Shown here piece after piece: positions 8,595 to 17,281 of a DNA stretch of 64,000 nucleotides (its first letter is position 1; each line of letters starts with the position of its first letter). Under the pieces are notes generated by a model. It was not told where the DNA came from and ran no database searches. It saw only the letters and a program-made list of their open reading frames with translations. Both the position numbers and the translations under genes were made by a program. Location: the NCBI GenBank assembly GCA_003224085.1, contig QHYK01000038.1, positions 124,001-188,000 on the forward strand. The letters run 5' to 3'. The DNA is from Acidobacteriota bacterium. GTDB lineage: Bacteria > Acidobacteriota > Terriglobia > Acidiferrales > UBA7541.

Positions 8595-9530
8595 TCAATT
8601 CACGAGTGGAGCATGAGCATATTTTGCGCGAATTTCGTTGGTCATTTCGAGTGTCTTGGCTAACCGTGCGGGGTCGATCCCCGGGTCGCCCCCGGCTTTT
8701 TCCAGCGCCGCCAGCACGTTTTCGGTTGCGATATTGCCAACCAGATTGTCTCCAGCAAAAGGACAACCGCCAAGGCCGGTGAGTGCGCTGTCAAATCGGC
8801 GGCATCCGGCTTCATAAGCGGCAAGAATTTTCTCTTCCGCATTCTCCGGGCGGCTGTGCAGATGAACGCCCAGCGCAATCCCGGCGACGTGGTCTTTAAC
8901 CTCGCGGTACAAATTGCCAACGAGTTCGGGCGTGGCTGTGCCCACGGTGTCGGCCAAGGAGACCGTCCGCACCCGGATATCCTTGAGCCACTCCAATGCA
9001 TCGGTGACAATCTCCGGTCCCCAGGGTTCGTCATAAGGGTTTCCAAAGGCCATCGAAATATAAACTACCAGGCCCCGATTTGCCGCAGCGGTTTGCTTCT
9101 TCAATTTCTCAACGAGCTGACGCGTTTCCTCGCGCGTCATATTGGCGTTGGCGCGGCGAAAATACGCCGAGATGGAGTACGGATAGCCGATGGTTGTCAC
9201 TCCCGGGGTGGCCAGGGCGCGCTCCAATCCTTTTTCGTTCACAACAATTCCGATGATTTCTAGCGGTTCTATTGTGGCGCCGGTGTCTTGCCCACGATTC
9301 CGGTGCTCGGGGCTCAAAGAAGGCAGTGCAGCATTCAGTTTTGCCATTACTTCTTCGCTGTCAGCCATCTGCTTGACGTGCTTTGGCGAAACAAAACTCA
9401 CCGCGTCAATGTGGCGGAATCCGGCAAGCGCAAGTTGCTTGAGATACTCTGCCTTGTACTCCGTAGGAATGAATTCCTGCAATCCCTGCCACGCATCTCG
9501 AGGGCACTCGATCACTTTTACGGTTTCCAT
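8595..9530 (-). CDS. Hydroxymethylglutaryl-CoA lyase
   Basis: The enzyme cleaves HMG-CoA to acetoacetate and acetyl-CoA, the last step of leucine degradation. It is a 311-residue TIM-barrel protein of the HMGL/DRE family: PRDAWQGLQEF at the N-terminus provides the family's metal- and substrate-binding strand, HLHSR the His-x-His metal ligands, and GLGGCPFAGDNLVGN the mobile loop with the catalytic cysteine that marks HMG-CoA lyases. It begins one base after the TAA of the carboxylase subunit gene, so the two are almost certainly translated from one mRNA. The motif and the neighbours support the assignment independently. Confidence 0.9.
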   Translation of the reverse strand: METVKVIECPRDAWQGLQEFIPTEYKAEYLKQLALAGFRHIDAVSFVSPKHVKQMADSEEVMAKLNAALPSLSPEHRNRGQDTGATIEPLEIIGIVVNEKGLERALATPGVTTIGYPYSISAYFRRANANMTREETRQLVEKLKKQTAAANRGLVVYISMAFGNPYDEPWGPEIVTDALEWLKDIRVRTVSLADTVGTATPELVGNLYREVKDHVAGIALGVHLHSRPENAEEKILAAYEAGCRRFDSALTGLGGCPFAGDNLVGNIATENVLAALEKAGGDPGIDPARLAKTLEMTNEIRAKYAHAPLVN

Positions 9531-9531
9531 G

Positions 9532-11208
9532 TTAAGTCTGCAGGACCCCGGTTTTGAATTCGGGGACGTCGGGATTCAAAGCCGCCGCCACAAGCGCCCA
9601 CCTGAGTGCCTCGCGCGTATGGGCCGGATCGATGATGGCATCGACCCACAAGCGCGCAGCGGCGTAACGCGGATCGGTTTGATGCTCATAGGTTGCGCGA
9701 ACCGCCTCGTATAATTCTTTCTTCTGCTTTTCGTCGACCTTTTTGCCTTCGCGCTCGAGTTGCTTCAGTTTAATTTCCACCAGCGTTGCCGCGGCAGAAT
9801 CGCCGCTCATCACGGCATACCTTGCAGTGGGCCACGCAAAAATAAATCGCGGGTCGTACGCCTTGCCGCACATTGCGTAATGACCCGCGCCGAAGCTGCC
9901 CCCGCAAACGACGGAAATCTTAGGGACCACGCTGTTAGCGACGGCATTGACCATTTTTGCGCCGGCGCGGATAATGCCGCTCCACTCCGCGTCTTTGCCC
10001 ACCATGAAACCGTTCACGTCGTGCAGGAACACCAACGGGATCCGGTTCTGGTTGCAATCCAAAATAAAGCGGGCTGCCTTTTCTGCAGACTCGGTGTAAA
10101 TTACGCCTCCAAATTCGATGCGCTTCTGATCCGAGCCGCGGGCCAGCGTCTGTACATGTTTTTTCTGATTCGCAACGATGCCCACAGCCCATCCCTCGAT
10201 CCGCGCATAGCCGCAGAGCAACGTTTTCCCGTATTCCGAGCGATATTCCTCGAGTTCGCCCGCATCCACGATGCGTGCGATGATTTCGCGCATGTCATAT
10301 TGTTTGGCCGGGTCGCTGGAAAAGATTCCGTAGATTTCGTCCGCGGGAAAAAGAGGCTCCCGCGGCTTGGCATGGCTGAAGGGCGAGGGTCTGGGTGCGC
10401 CCATCTTGTCTACCAACGCGCGAATGCGGTGGAGACACGCCTCATCATCCGGTTCGCGAAAATCCACCGTGCCGCTGATTTGCGCGTGCACCTTCGCGCC
10501 GCCCAATTCTTCTGCGGAAGACTTCTGTCCAATGGCCGCCTGCACGAGCGCGGGCCCGGCCAGGAATAGTCCCGAGCCTTCCGTCATGAGAATGTGATCG
10601 CACATCACGGGCAGATACGCGCCCCCTGCCACGCACATTCCCATGATGGCGGTAATCTGCGGAATGCCCATGGCGCTCATGACCGCGTTATTGCGAAAAA
10701 CCCGGCCGAAGTCGTCGGTGTCCGGAAAAACGTCTTCCTGGAGAGGGAGAAAAACGCCCGCCGAATCCACCAAATAGATCGTCGGAATGTGATTCTCGAT
10801 GGCGATATTCTGCGCCCGAATCACTTTTTTTGCCGTCATGGGGAAGAACGCGCCGGCTTTCACTGTTGCGTCGTTAGCAATAAGCATGAAGGTGCGGCCG
10901 CAAACCGTGGCGAGGCCCGTGATCGTGCCAGCGCAAGGTGCGCCACCCCATTCTTCGTACATTTCGAACGCGGCATAAATCCCAAGCTCAAAGAATTGTG
11001 ATCCGGAATCGATGAGCTTGGTGATGCGCTCGCGCGCCGTCAGCCGGCCCTTTTGATGCTGCGACTCCATCGCTTTCGCGCCGCCGCCTTGGCGAATTTG
11101 TTCCTCTTCGTTCTTAATTTCCGTGAGGAGATCGATCATGCGGCGTGTGTTCTTTTCGAATTCGGGAGATTTGCGGTTTGTGGCAGTTTTCAGGACGGAA
11201 GCGGACAC
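9532..11208 (-). CDS. Acyl-CoA carboxylase beta (carboxyltransferase) subunit, probably methylcrotonoyl-CoA carboxylase
   Basis: The 558-residue protein is a two-domain carboxyltransferase of the biotin-dependent acyl-CoA carboxylase family. GGAKAMESQHQKGRLTARER is the classic N-terminal signature, GMCVAGGAYLPVMCDH and GGSFGAGHYAMCG the two oxyanion-hole glycine loops. FIFAWPTARYAVMSGD is typical of the methylcrotonoyl/geranyl branch rather than the propionyl branch. It would carboxylate 3-methylcrotonyl-CoA in leucine catabolism, transferring CO2 from biotin on an alpha subunit. That alpha (biotin carboxylase) subunit is not in the window, which is unusual because the two are often adjacent. 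It is the first gene of the minus-strand operon. Confidence 0.88.
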   Translation of the reverse strand: MSASVLKTATNRKSPEFEKNTRRMIDLLTEIKNEEEQIRQGGGAKAMESQHQKGRLTARERITKLIDSGSQFFELGIYAAFEMYEEWGGAPCAGTITGLATVCGRTFMLIANDATVKAGAFFPMTAKKVIRAQNIAIENHIPTIYLVDSAGVFLPLQEDVFPDTDDFGRVFRNNAVMSAMGIPQITAIMGMCVAGGAYLPVMCDHILMTEGSGLFLAGPALVQAAIGQKSSAEELGGAKVHAQISGTVDFREPDDEACLHRIRALVDKMGAPRPSPFSHAKPREPLFPADEIYGIFSSDPAKQYDMREIIARIVDAGELEEYRSEYGKTLLCGYARIEGWAVGIVANQKKHVQTLARGSDQKRIEFGGVIYTESAEKAARFILDCNQNRIPLVFLHDVNGFMVGKDAEWSGIIRAGAKMVNAVANSVVPKISVVCGGSFGAGHYAMCGKAYDPRFIFAWPTARYAVMSGDSAAATLVEIKLKQLEREGKKVDEKQKKELYEAVRATYEHQTDPRYAAARLWVDAIIDPAHTREALRWALVAAALNPDVPEFKTGVLQT

Positions 11209-11247
11209 GCTAGGCCCTCACGAAATCGTCATAATCAATCATGCTCA

Positions 11248-11280
11248 TTTGGAGCGCGGCAGCCCAGCTGCCGCTTTTCT
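11248..11280. repeat. Dispersed palindromic intergenic repeat, copy 1
   Basis: The stretch TTTGGAGCGCGGCAG followed by CTGCCGCTTTTCT forms a hairpin (GCGGCAG/CTGCCGC) preceded by TTGGAG. Near-identical units recur at 43652-43685 and 50621-50655, always outside genes, so this looks like a REP-type extragenic palindrome rather than a gene-specific terminator. Confidence 0.55.
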
Positions 11281-11384
11281 CGGTGGAAAGAAACCATTGG
11301 CCAGCCACAGTCCACAGTATACGAGGTTTATGCGAGTTGCGCGAACCTCTGGCAAATAAGTTGAGCAGCGGCACGCCGTTGTGC

Positions 11385-11414
11385 TTGACGGCTGGTATTT
11401 GCGGGCAGTTTAAT
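11385..11414 (+). promoter_or_regulatory. Sigma-70-type promoter for the EthD-like gene
   Basis: TTGACG at 11385-11390 and TTTAAT at 11409-11414 are separated by 18 bases and match five of six consensus positions each. The downstream ATG is at 11456, giving a short leader of about 35 bases. Confidence 0.45.
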
Positions 11415-11455
11415 GGCTGCCCTAAACCGGAGATCACTTGGCGGGGAGAACGAAA

Positions 11456-11767
11456 ATGGTCAAAGTCACAGTCGTGTATCCCCACACCGCGGGAAGCCGA
11501 TTTGACATGGCTTATTACTGCAAGACGCACATCCCGCTGGTTCGGCGGCTGCTCGGAGCAGCGCTAAAAGGCGTTGCGGTCGAGCAGGGCATCTCCGGCG
11601 GGACGCCCGGCTCTCCCGCTCCTTATCTGGCCATTGGACAGCTGCAATTCGATTCGGTCGAAGTGTTTCAGGCGAGTTTCGGACCGCACGCACAGGAAAT
11701 CATGGCGGACATTCCGAATTACACCAACATCCAGCCAGTTATCCAAATCAGTGAAGTGAAGATGTAG
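11456..11767 (+). CDS. EthD-family small ferredoxin-like alpha/beta protein
   Basis: The 103-residue protein matches the EthD family: VKVTVVYPHTAGSRFDMAYYCKTHIPLVRR contains the x-Y-Y-x-x-x-H-x-P-L motif near the N-terminus, with a single dimeric alpha-beta barrel domain. EthD was first described beside an ether-degrading P450 but its role is unresolved; members may bind or convert small hydrophobic ligands. I use ATG 11456, which has GGGGAG eight bases upstream; the ORF-track start at 11438 would place that ribosome-binding site inside the gene. It stands alone, with a promoter-like sequence in front and a 174-bp gap before the M16 peptidase. Confidence 0.8.
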   Translation: MVKVTVVYPHTAGSRFDMAYYCKTHIPLVRRLLGAALKGVAVEQGISGGTPGSPAPYLAIGQLQFDSVEVFQASFGPHAQEIMADIPNYTNIQPVIQISEVKM

Positions 11768-11941
11768 GCGGAAGCTCGATACGGAAAGTCGTCTTACCGT
11801 TTGGGTCGTCAAGAGTATCGTCTGAACCAAAACGCTTGCGCTTCATTGCCCGCCAGGTAAGCTATTTGCGGGTTCTTCAGGCAGCCTGCGAGCGTGTCCG
11901 GCGGTTAGAATCAATCTGTACCGATCTGAAAGGAAACTTGG

Positions 11942-14836
11942 ATGAAGGTGCATTACAAGAGTGTCGTGATGCTCAGAGCAGGAATATTTTTGATTTTTGC
12001 GGTCGCTTCGTCTGGCCAGCAAGGGACTGCTCCGCAGGCGTCGCCCCAAGGCGCGAAGAAAGCTCCCGCTGCGACACAAACCCAGAAGTCTTCGCCCAGA
12101 CGAGCGCCGCTCGAGGTGCCGCAACTCAAATTCGAAAAATACAAACTGCAAAACGGTCTAGTCGTAATCCTTTCCGAAGATCACCGCTTGCCCATGGTGG
12201 CGGTGAGTCTTTGGTACCATGTGGGCCCCGCCTATGAAACGCCAGCGCGAACCGGCTTTGCCCATCTCTTCGAGCACATGATGTTCGAAGGCTCGCGCCA
12301 CGTCCGGGGGAACGCGCACTTCCATCTGCTGGAGGCTGCCGGAGCCACCGACATCAACGGGACTACGGATTTCGATCGCACGAATTATTTCGAGACACTT
12401 CCTGCGAATCAATTGGAACTTGCGCTATGGCTCGAATCCGACCGCATGGGTTACCTCCCAGACAAGCTGGACCAAGCCAATCTTTCCAATCAGCAGGACG
12501 TTGTTCGCAACGAGCGGCGCCAAAACATGGAGAACGCGCCCTACGGAATCGTCGAAGAAGGAATCTTCCACTTGCTCTATCCCAAGGGCCATCCCTACTA
12601 CGCCGACGTCATGGGTTCGCACGAGGACATTCAATCGGCGAAGCTCGAAGACATAAGGAATTTTTTCAAGCTGTACTACGCGCCGAACAATGCCAGCCTG
12701 GCGATAGTCGGAGACTTCGAGCCTGAACACGCCAAGCAGTTGGTCGAGAAATATTTTGGCCCGCTGAAGCGCGGTGAAGAGGTGCCAAAAATTACCGCAA
12801 AGACTCCGCCGATCACCACGGAAAAGCGTGCCGTGATTCAAGACAACGTGCAACTGCCACGGGTATATGAAGCGTGGCTGACTTCCCCGATTTTCAAACC
12901 GGGCGACGCGGAAGCCGATCTCACCGCTACGGTTCTGGGCGGCGGGAAGTCCAGCCGCCTATACAAGAAGCTTGTCTATGAAAAACAGATAGCGTTGGAG
13001 GTGGTGGCAGGTCAGCAATCCCTTATGCTGGGGTCGGAGTTTCTGGTGCAGGCAACGGCTCGTCCTGGTGTGAAGCCCGAGGACCTGGAGAAAGCCGTCA
13101 ATGCGGAGCTGGACGCGTTCCGCGCCAGCGGTCCAACGGAAGAAGAATTGACCCGCGCATGCAACGTGTTGGAATCGCGAATTATCTCGGGATTGGAGAC
13201 GCTTGGCGGATTTGGAGGCGTCGCGGATCGCTTGAACAGCTATAACCATTATCTTGGAACGCCGGATTTTCTCGCAGCCGACATTGCGCGCTATGAAAAC
13301 GCATCCGTCGAATCGTTAAAAGCATTTGCGCAGACGCAACTCGGCAACAATCAGCGCGTTGTGGTCTACGGCGTGCCCGGCAAACCGGATCTGGGCCCTG
13401 AGGTGCCGACTCCAAAGGCCGAAGTAAAGGACACCGCAAAAATGGACGGCGAGCCCGTCAATGCGGACGCAGAATGGCGCAAGGATCCTCCCAAGCCGGG
13501 CCCGTCGAGTCCGCTGCATCTGCCGGTTCCGCAGGAGTTCAAGCTTTCCAACGGGTTGACCGTGCTTTACAACGAACGTCCCGGCCTGCCCCTTGTGGCG
13601 GCGGCCTTGGTGCTGCGTTCGGGAAGCGGCGCGAATCCGGCCGACAAGCCTGGCCTCGCGAGCTTTACGTCACGAATGCTCCAGCAAGGAACAACGACGC
13701 GCAGCGCATTGCAAATCGCCGATCACGCGGCCGACTTGGGAGCTGAACTTTGGTCTCGATCCTCCATTGATAGTTCCATGATTGGCACGCGCGCGCTGAC
13801 ACGAAGTTTCCCCGATGCCTTGGACCTGTTGGCGGATATTGCGCTGCACCCGAGTTTCCCAAAGCAGGAGATCGAGCGCGTTCGGAGAGAAAGGGAAGCA
13901 GCTCTTGTACAGGAAAAGGATGATCCATTTTCCGTTGCTACGCGCGTGTTGCGCACCGCGCTCTACGGTCCGCACAGTTCTTACGGATATCCGGACATGG
14001 GGACGGCCGATTCGCTCAAAACCATTTCGCGGGAAGACTTGGTGAAATTCTGGCAAGAGCATTATTTCCCCAATGACGCGGCGTTGATCGTCGCGGGAAA
14101 CATCAAACTAACTACACTGAAGCCTTTGTTGGAGAAAGCGTTCGGCGCGTGGAAGGAAGGAAGGCTGGCGGCCTCAGCCATGGGAGGGCCCGAAAGCACG
14201 GATGCGCGCCTCATCTTCGTTGACCGCCCGGGCGCGCCGCAAACGGCCCTCGAGTGTTTTGAACTTGGCGCCTCCCGCTCAACTCCCGACTATGTTCCGC
14301 TGGAAGTGATGAACACAGAACTGGGAGGATTGTTCTCCAGCCGCATCAACATGAATCTGCGCGAGGCTCATGGATACACCTACGGAGCAGGGTCAACGTT
14401 TGCGTATCATCGTAGACCGGGACCGTTTGTCGCCTATTCCGCCGTGCGCACAGACGTTACCGCGCCCGCGACGACCGAAATGCTCAACGAACTTCGCAGG
14501 ATGCGTGACACGCAAATGACTGCCGAGGAGATAAAGCTCTCGAAAGACTCCATCACGCGCTCCATGCCTGGGCGCTTCGAACGCGGAACCGACGCCGCGG
14601 GAAACTTTGCCGAACTGTTCATCTACGACTTGCCGCTGGATTACTTTTCGAAACTCCCGGACGCGGTCGACTCCGTGACTCCGGAGCAGGCTCAGGCGAT
14701 GGCCCAAAAGTATCTTCACCCCGAAAAAATTGTCGTGCTGACCGTCGGTGACCGCGCGAAAATCGAAGACGAAATGAAAAAACTCAACCTCGGCAAAGTG
14801 GAAATCCGCGATACCGAAGGGAAAATCGTTCGCTAG
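11942..14836 (+). CDS. Secreted M16-family zinc metallopeptidase with fused active and inactive halves
   Basis: The 964-residue protein starts with a hydrophobic secretion signal (LRAGIFLIFAVASSG) and a Pro/Ala/Lys-rich linker. The first half carries the inverted zinc motif HLFEH (His108, Glu111, His112) with the downstream EEGIFHLLYPKGHPY region supplying the third ligand side. The second half (from about residue 500) repeats the M16 fold but has no HxxEH and should be the non-catalytic partner. This is the pitrilysin/processing-protease arrangement in one chain; such enzymes degrade peptides in a closed chamber. RRMRDTQMTAEEIKLSKDSI is typical of the C-terminal helical region. The start is the ATG after GAAAGGAAA. 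It is probably periplasmic. Confidence 0.9.
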   Translation: MKVHYKSVVMLRAGIFLIFAVASSGQQGTAPQASPQGAKKAPAATQTQKSSPRRAPLEVPQLKFEKYKLQNGLVVILSEDHRLPMVAVSLWYHVGPAYETPARTGFAHLFEHMMFEGSRHVRGNAHFHLLEAAGATDINGTTDFDRTNYFETLPANQLELALWLESDRMGYLPDKLDQANLSNQQDVVRNERRQNMENAPYGIVEEGIFHLLYPKGHPYYADVMGSHEDIQSAKLEDIRNFFKLYYAPNNASLAIVGDFEPEHAKQLVEKYFGPLKRGEEVPKITAKTPPITTEKRAVIQDNVQLPRVYEAWLTSPIFKPGDAEADLTATVLGGGKSSRLYKKLVYEKQIALEVVAGQQSLMLGSEFLVQATARPGVKPEDLEKAVNAELDAFRASGPTEEELTRACNVLESRIISGLETLGGFGGVADRLNSYNHYLGTPDFLAADIARYENASVESLKAFAQTQLGNNQRVVVYGVPGKPDLGPEVPTPKAEVKDTAKMDGEPVNADAEWRKDPPKPGPSSPLHLPVPQEFKLSNGLTVLYNERPGLPLVAAALVLRSGSGANPADKPGLASFTSRMLQQGTTTRSALQIADHAADLGAELWSRSSIDSSMIGTRALTRSFPDALDLLADIALHPSFPKQEIERVRREREAALVQEKDDPFSVATRVLRTALYGPHSSYGYPDMGTADSLKTISREDLVKFWQEHYFPNDAALIVAGNIKLTTLKPLLEKAFGAWKEGRLAASAMGGPESTDARLIFVDRPGAPQTALECFELGASRSTPDYVPLEVMNTELGGLFSSRINMNLREAHGYTYGAGSTFAYHRRPGPFVAYSAVRTDVTAPATTEMLNELRRMRDTQMTAEEIKLSKDSITRSMPGRFERGTDAAGNFAELFIYDLPLDYFSKLPDAVDSVTPEQAQAMAQKYLHPEKIVVLTVGDRAKIEDEMKKLNLGKVEIRDTEGKIVR

Positions 14837-15333
14837 CGCAGTTCTGCAGGAGCTGGAGCCTGTCCCTAGCGCTTGATGCGTGCTCGAATCGCTTGTCATG
14901 CCTCTTGTGCCCATCTGGGCAAGCCGCATTGTGGCGGAATCCTGGGGAGTGCCGTTTACCCTGAGCGAAGCGCGGCTCTACTACCACTTTTTTTTATGGC
15001 TCGCACCGCTCCTGTGCCTACCGAAATTCCCCTGCTATGAGTCGGGGTCCTCAAAGACTCCTCAAAGACCTGGGACCATTGACCGGAGAAGGCGCTCCGG
15101 TTAGCATTCGAACTGGGCCTAACTTGCGCGAGTGCGCAGGTTGGCTCAATCTCGCCAAGGAGGCGCCTGTGCGAACGCTCACCAAAGTTTGCGCGGGCGG
15201 GTGTGCCTCCGCAGCTCCTCTAAGCTAGCCGCGTCACTCCCTCCCGCGTTTACCATTTCCTTCATTCCATGAAGTTTTGTTTTGGACGCTAGCGGCGGCC
15301 GTGTGTTTCGTCACGGCCGCGGGAGATCTTCTC
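14837..15333. other. Intergenic stretch without a convincing gene
   Basis: About 500 bp between the M16 peptidase and rsgA. Short ORFs occur (for example 14880-15104 and 15037-15228) but have no recognisable motif and no good ribosome-binding site. The part around 15060-15200 has several short GC-rich inverted repeats, so a structured RNA or a decayed gene is possible; I cannot name one. Confidence 0.4.
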
Positions 15334-16407
15334 GTGTCGATTCTTCGTTGGGGATGGAACGCGTATTGCGAAGCAATTTGGAAAGATGCAGAGCGCGCAA
15401 ACACCGTGCCTGCACGCGTCGTGGCGCAAGGCCGCGGAATTTGGCGCGTTGAGGGTGATTTCGAAGAACGCTCGGCGGAGGTGTCGGGAAAACTGCGCCT
15501 AGCCGCCGACGAAGGCGGGGATTGGCCTGCCGTTGGTGATTGGGTGGCAGTAGAGCTGCGAGACGGAGGCAGCGCTGCCGTGATTCAAGAAGTTCTGCCG
15601 CGCCGCAGCTGTTTCCTACGTAAGATGGCGGGCAAGAAGCTTGTGGAACAGGTGATCGCAGCCAACGTAGACACGGCGGTGCTGGTGTCTGCGCTCGATG
15701 GCGATTTCAATCCACGGCGCGTCGAGAGGTACCTGGCGCAGTGTTGGCAATCCGGCGCGAAGCCCGTAATTGTCTTGAACAAGGCGGACGCCTGCGAAAA
15801 TTTGCGTGAAAAGGAGGAGCAAACGGAGAACGTTGCGATGGGCGTGCCCGTTTGCCTTATCAGCGCGAAAACCGGGCAGGGATTCAGCGAACTGGAAGCC
15901 CACTTTGCGCCAGGGCAAACGCTTGTGCTGCTCGGTTCCTCTGGGGTGGGGAAGTCGACCATCCTGAATCGCTTGATGGGCCATGCGATTCAAGAAGTCG
16001 AGGAAGTGCGCGAATCGGACAGCCGCGGACGTCACACCACCACGGCAAGGCAGATTTTCGTTTTGCCTGGCGGCCCGCTGCTGATGGATACGCCCGGGCT
16101 GCGCGAATTGCAGCTCTGGGATGCCGACGAAGGCATCTCGCACGCTTTTGCGGACATCGATGCATTTGCGGCGCAGTGCCGATTCACCAATTGCGGTCAT
16201 GAAACCGAGCCCGGATGCGCCGTTTGGAAAGCTATCCGTTCGGGGGCCCTAGATGAGGATCGGCTCGCAAACTGGCGCAAACTCCAACGGGAGCAGGAAT
16301 TTCTTCGCCGAAAAATCGACCCCGAAGCCAGGCGCAATGAAAAGCAGCGCCTGAAACAGCTCCTGCGCAGCGTGCGCAAAATGTATCGCGACAGGGAAAA
16401 AGGCTAA
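15334..16407 (+). CDS. rsgA: Small-ribosomal-subunit biogenesis GTPase RsgA
   Basis: RsgA helps the late maturation of the 30S subunit. The order of motifs is circularly permuted as expected: G4 (NKAD), G5 (SAKTG), G1 (GSSGVGKS), G3 (DTPG). An OB-fold domain ([11 protein letters not shown] to RRSCFLRK) precedes it and a C-terminal zinc knuckle follows ([14 protein letters not shown]). The ORF track starts at TTG 15277, but I prefer GTG 15334: GGGAGA lies seven bases upstream and the family N-terminus (ILRWGWN) begins there, giving 357 residues. The TAA stop overlaps the convergent stop of the cobalamin-binding gene by three bases (16405-16407 against 16404-16406). Confidence 0.9.
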   Translation: MSILRWGWNAYCEAIWKDAERANTVPARVVAQGRGIWRVEGDFEERSAEVSGKLRLAADEGGDWPAVGDWVAVELRDGGSAAVIQEVLPRRSCFLRKMAGKKLVEQVIAANVDTAVLVSALDGDFNPRRVERYLAQCWQSGAKPVIVLNKADACENLREKEEQTENVAMGVPVCLISAKTGQGFSELEAHFAPGQTLVLLGSSGVGKSTILNRLMGHAIQEVEEVRESDSRGRHTTTARQIFVLPGGPLLMDTPGLRELQLWDADEGISHAFADIDAFAAQCRFTNCGHETEPGCAVWKAIRSGALDEDRLANWRKLQREQEFLRRKIDPEARRNEKQRLKQLLRSVRKMYRDREKG

Positions 16408-16805
16408 GCGTGCGAAACTCGCTTGTGGATAAAATCCACTATTTCCTGCGTGGATGTGCCCGGAAGGAAAATCTCCGCGATGCCTGCTTTCTTTAGAGCC
16501 GGGATGTCCGCTTCCGGGATGATGCCGCCGACTAGCACGATGACATCGGTCATGCCCTTTTCGCGCAGCAAGTGCATCAGTTGCGGGCAAATCGTGTTGT
16601 GCGCGCCGGAGAGAATAGAGAGGCCAATCACGTCGACGTCTTCCTGGAGCGCGGCGGAGGCAATCATCTCCGGCGTCTGCCGCAGCCCCGTGTAAATCAC
16701 TTCCATGCCTGCATCGCGAAGCGCACGCGCAATGACCTTGGCACCGCGGTCGTGCCCATCCAGCCCCGGCTTCGCAATCAACACTCTGATTTTCTTCTCC
16801 GGCAT
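16404..16805 (-). CDS. Cobalamin-binding small subunit of methylmalonyl-CoA mutase-type enzyme
   Basis: A 133-residue stand-alone B12-binding domain. [13 protein letters not shown] contains the D-x-H-x-x-G motif whose His is the lower axial ligand to cobalt; [11 protein letters not shown] and [12 protein letters not shown] complete the Rossmann-like fold. In split mutases this domain joins a separate large subunit to isomerise methylmalonyl-CoA and succinyl-CoA or a branched acyl-CoA. I start at ATG 16805 ([14 protein letters not shown]). The large subunit is encoded 477 bp upstream on the same strand, so they probably share a transcript even though a decayed gene lies between them. Confidence 0.9.
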   Translation of the reverse strand: MPEKKIRVLIAKPGLDGHDRGAKVIARALRDAGMEVIYTGLRQTPEMIASAALQEDVDVIGLSILSGAHNTICPQLMHLLREKGMTDVIVLVGGIIPEADIPALKKAGIAEIFLPGTSTQEIVDFIHKRVSHA

Positions 16806-16851
16806 GATCCTCTTAGATCTCTTTTCCTTGTTTAAGCCGTATTTCCTCGAT

Positions 16852-17175
16852 CTAGGTCTCTCTGCGAGCCTCGGCGTTGTCCTTTTCTTTGTCAGGCCAC
16901 ACATAACGTCGAATCCCGTCTTTGAAGAAAGGCATATTGAAATGAATCAGCAGTCCTAGGGGAATCTCGGACAACCTCAGGTAGGCAAGCATGACGGTTT
17001 CACGAAGCGGCGCGATTGCTTCGATGGACTTAATTTCGACGACTATCCGTTTGCCAACGAGAGAACCGGGACGGTACCCGCAGTCGAGCTTGAGGTCCCT
17101 GTAAACCAAGGGGACAGGTTTTTGCCGCTCGTATAGAGTACGGTGAATGGCGTGAGTCAGCTCAAGATCTCGCAT
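16852..17175 (-). pseudogene. GxxExxY-family protein with an internal deletion
   Basis: RDLKLDCGYRPGSLVGKRIVVEIKSIE and [18 protein letters not shown] match the conserved second half of the small GxxExxY proteins common in acidobacteria. The defining part is missing: after the expected start (MRDLELTHAIHRTLYE) the text jumps to RQKPVPLVYRD, so the GPGLLESxYE helix and about 25 residues are lost. The frame stays open, so a shortened product could still be made, but it would lack the signature. The function of the family is not established; a nuclease-like core has been suggested. It lies between the two mutase subunit genes, and its decay suggests no role in that enzyme. Confidence 0.6.
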
Positions 17176-17281
17176 GGTCAATAGGCCAGAGAAACGATAA
17201 CGCAGAGGCGCAGGGTAGGCAAAGACTCGCAAAGAGACCTAAGCCCAACACGCTGAGGACACCGAGAAGAAAAGCGAGAAA

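Noticed and set aside
14880-15104. Small membrane-like ORF upstream of rsgA
   Set aside because: No ribosome-binding site, no convincing topology and a C-terminus of low-complexity Arg residues; not supported as a gene.
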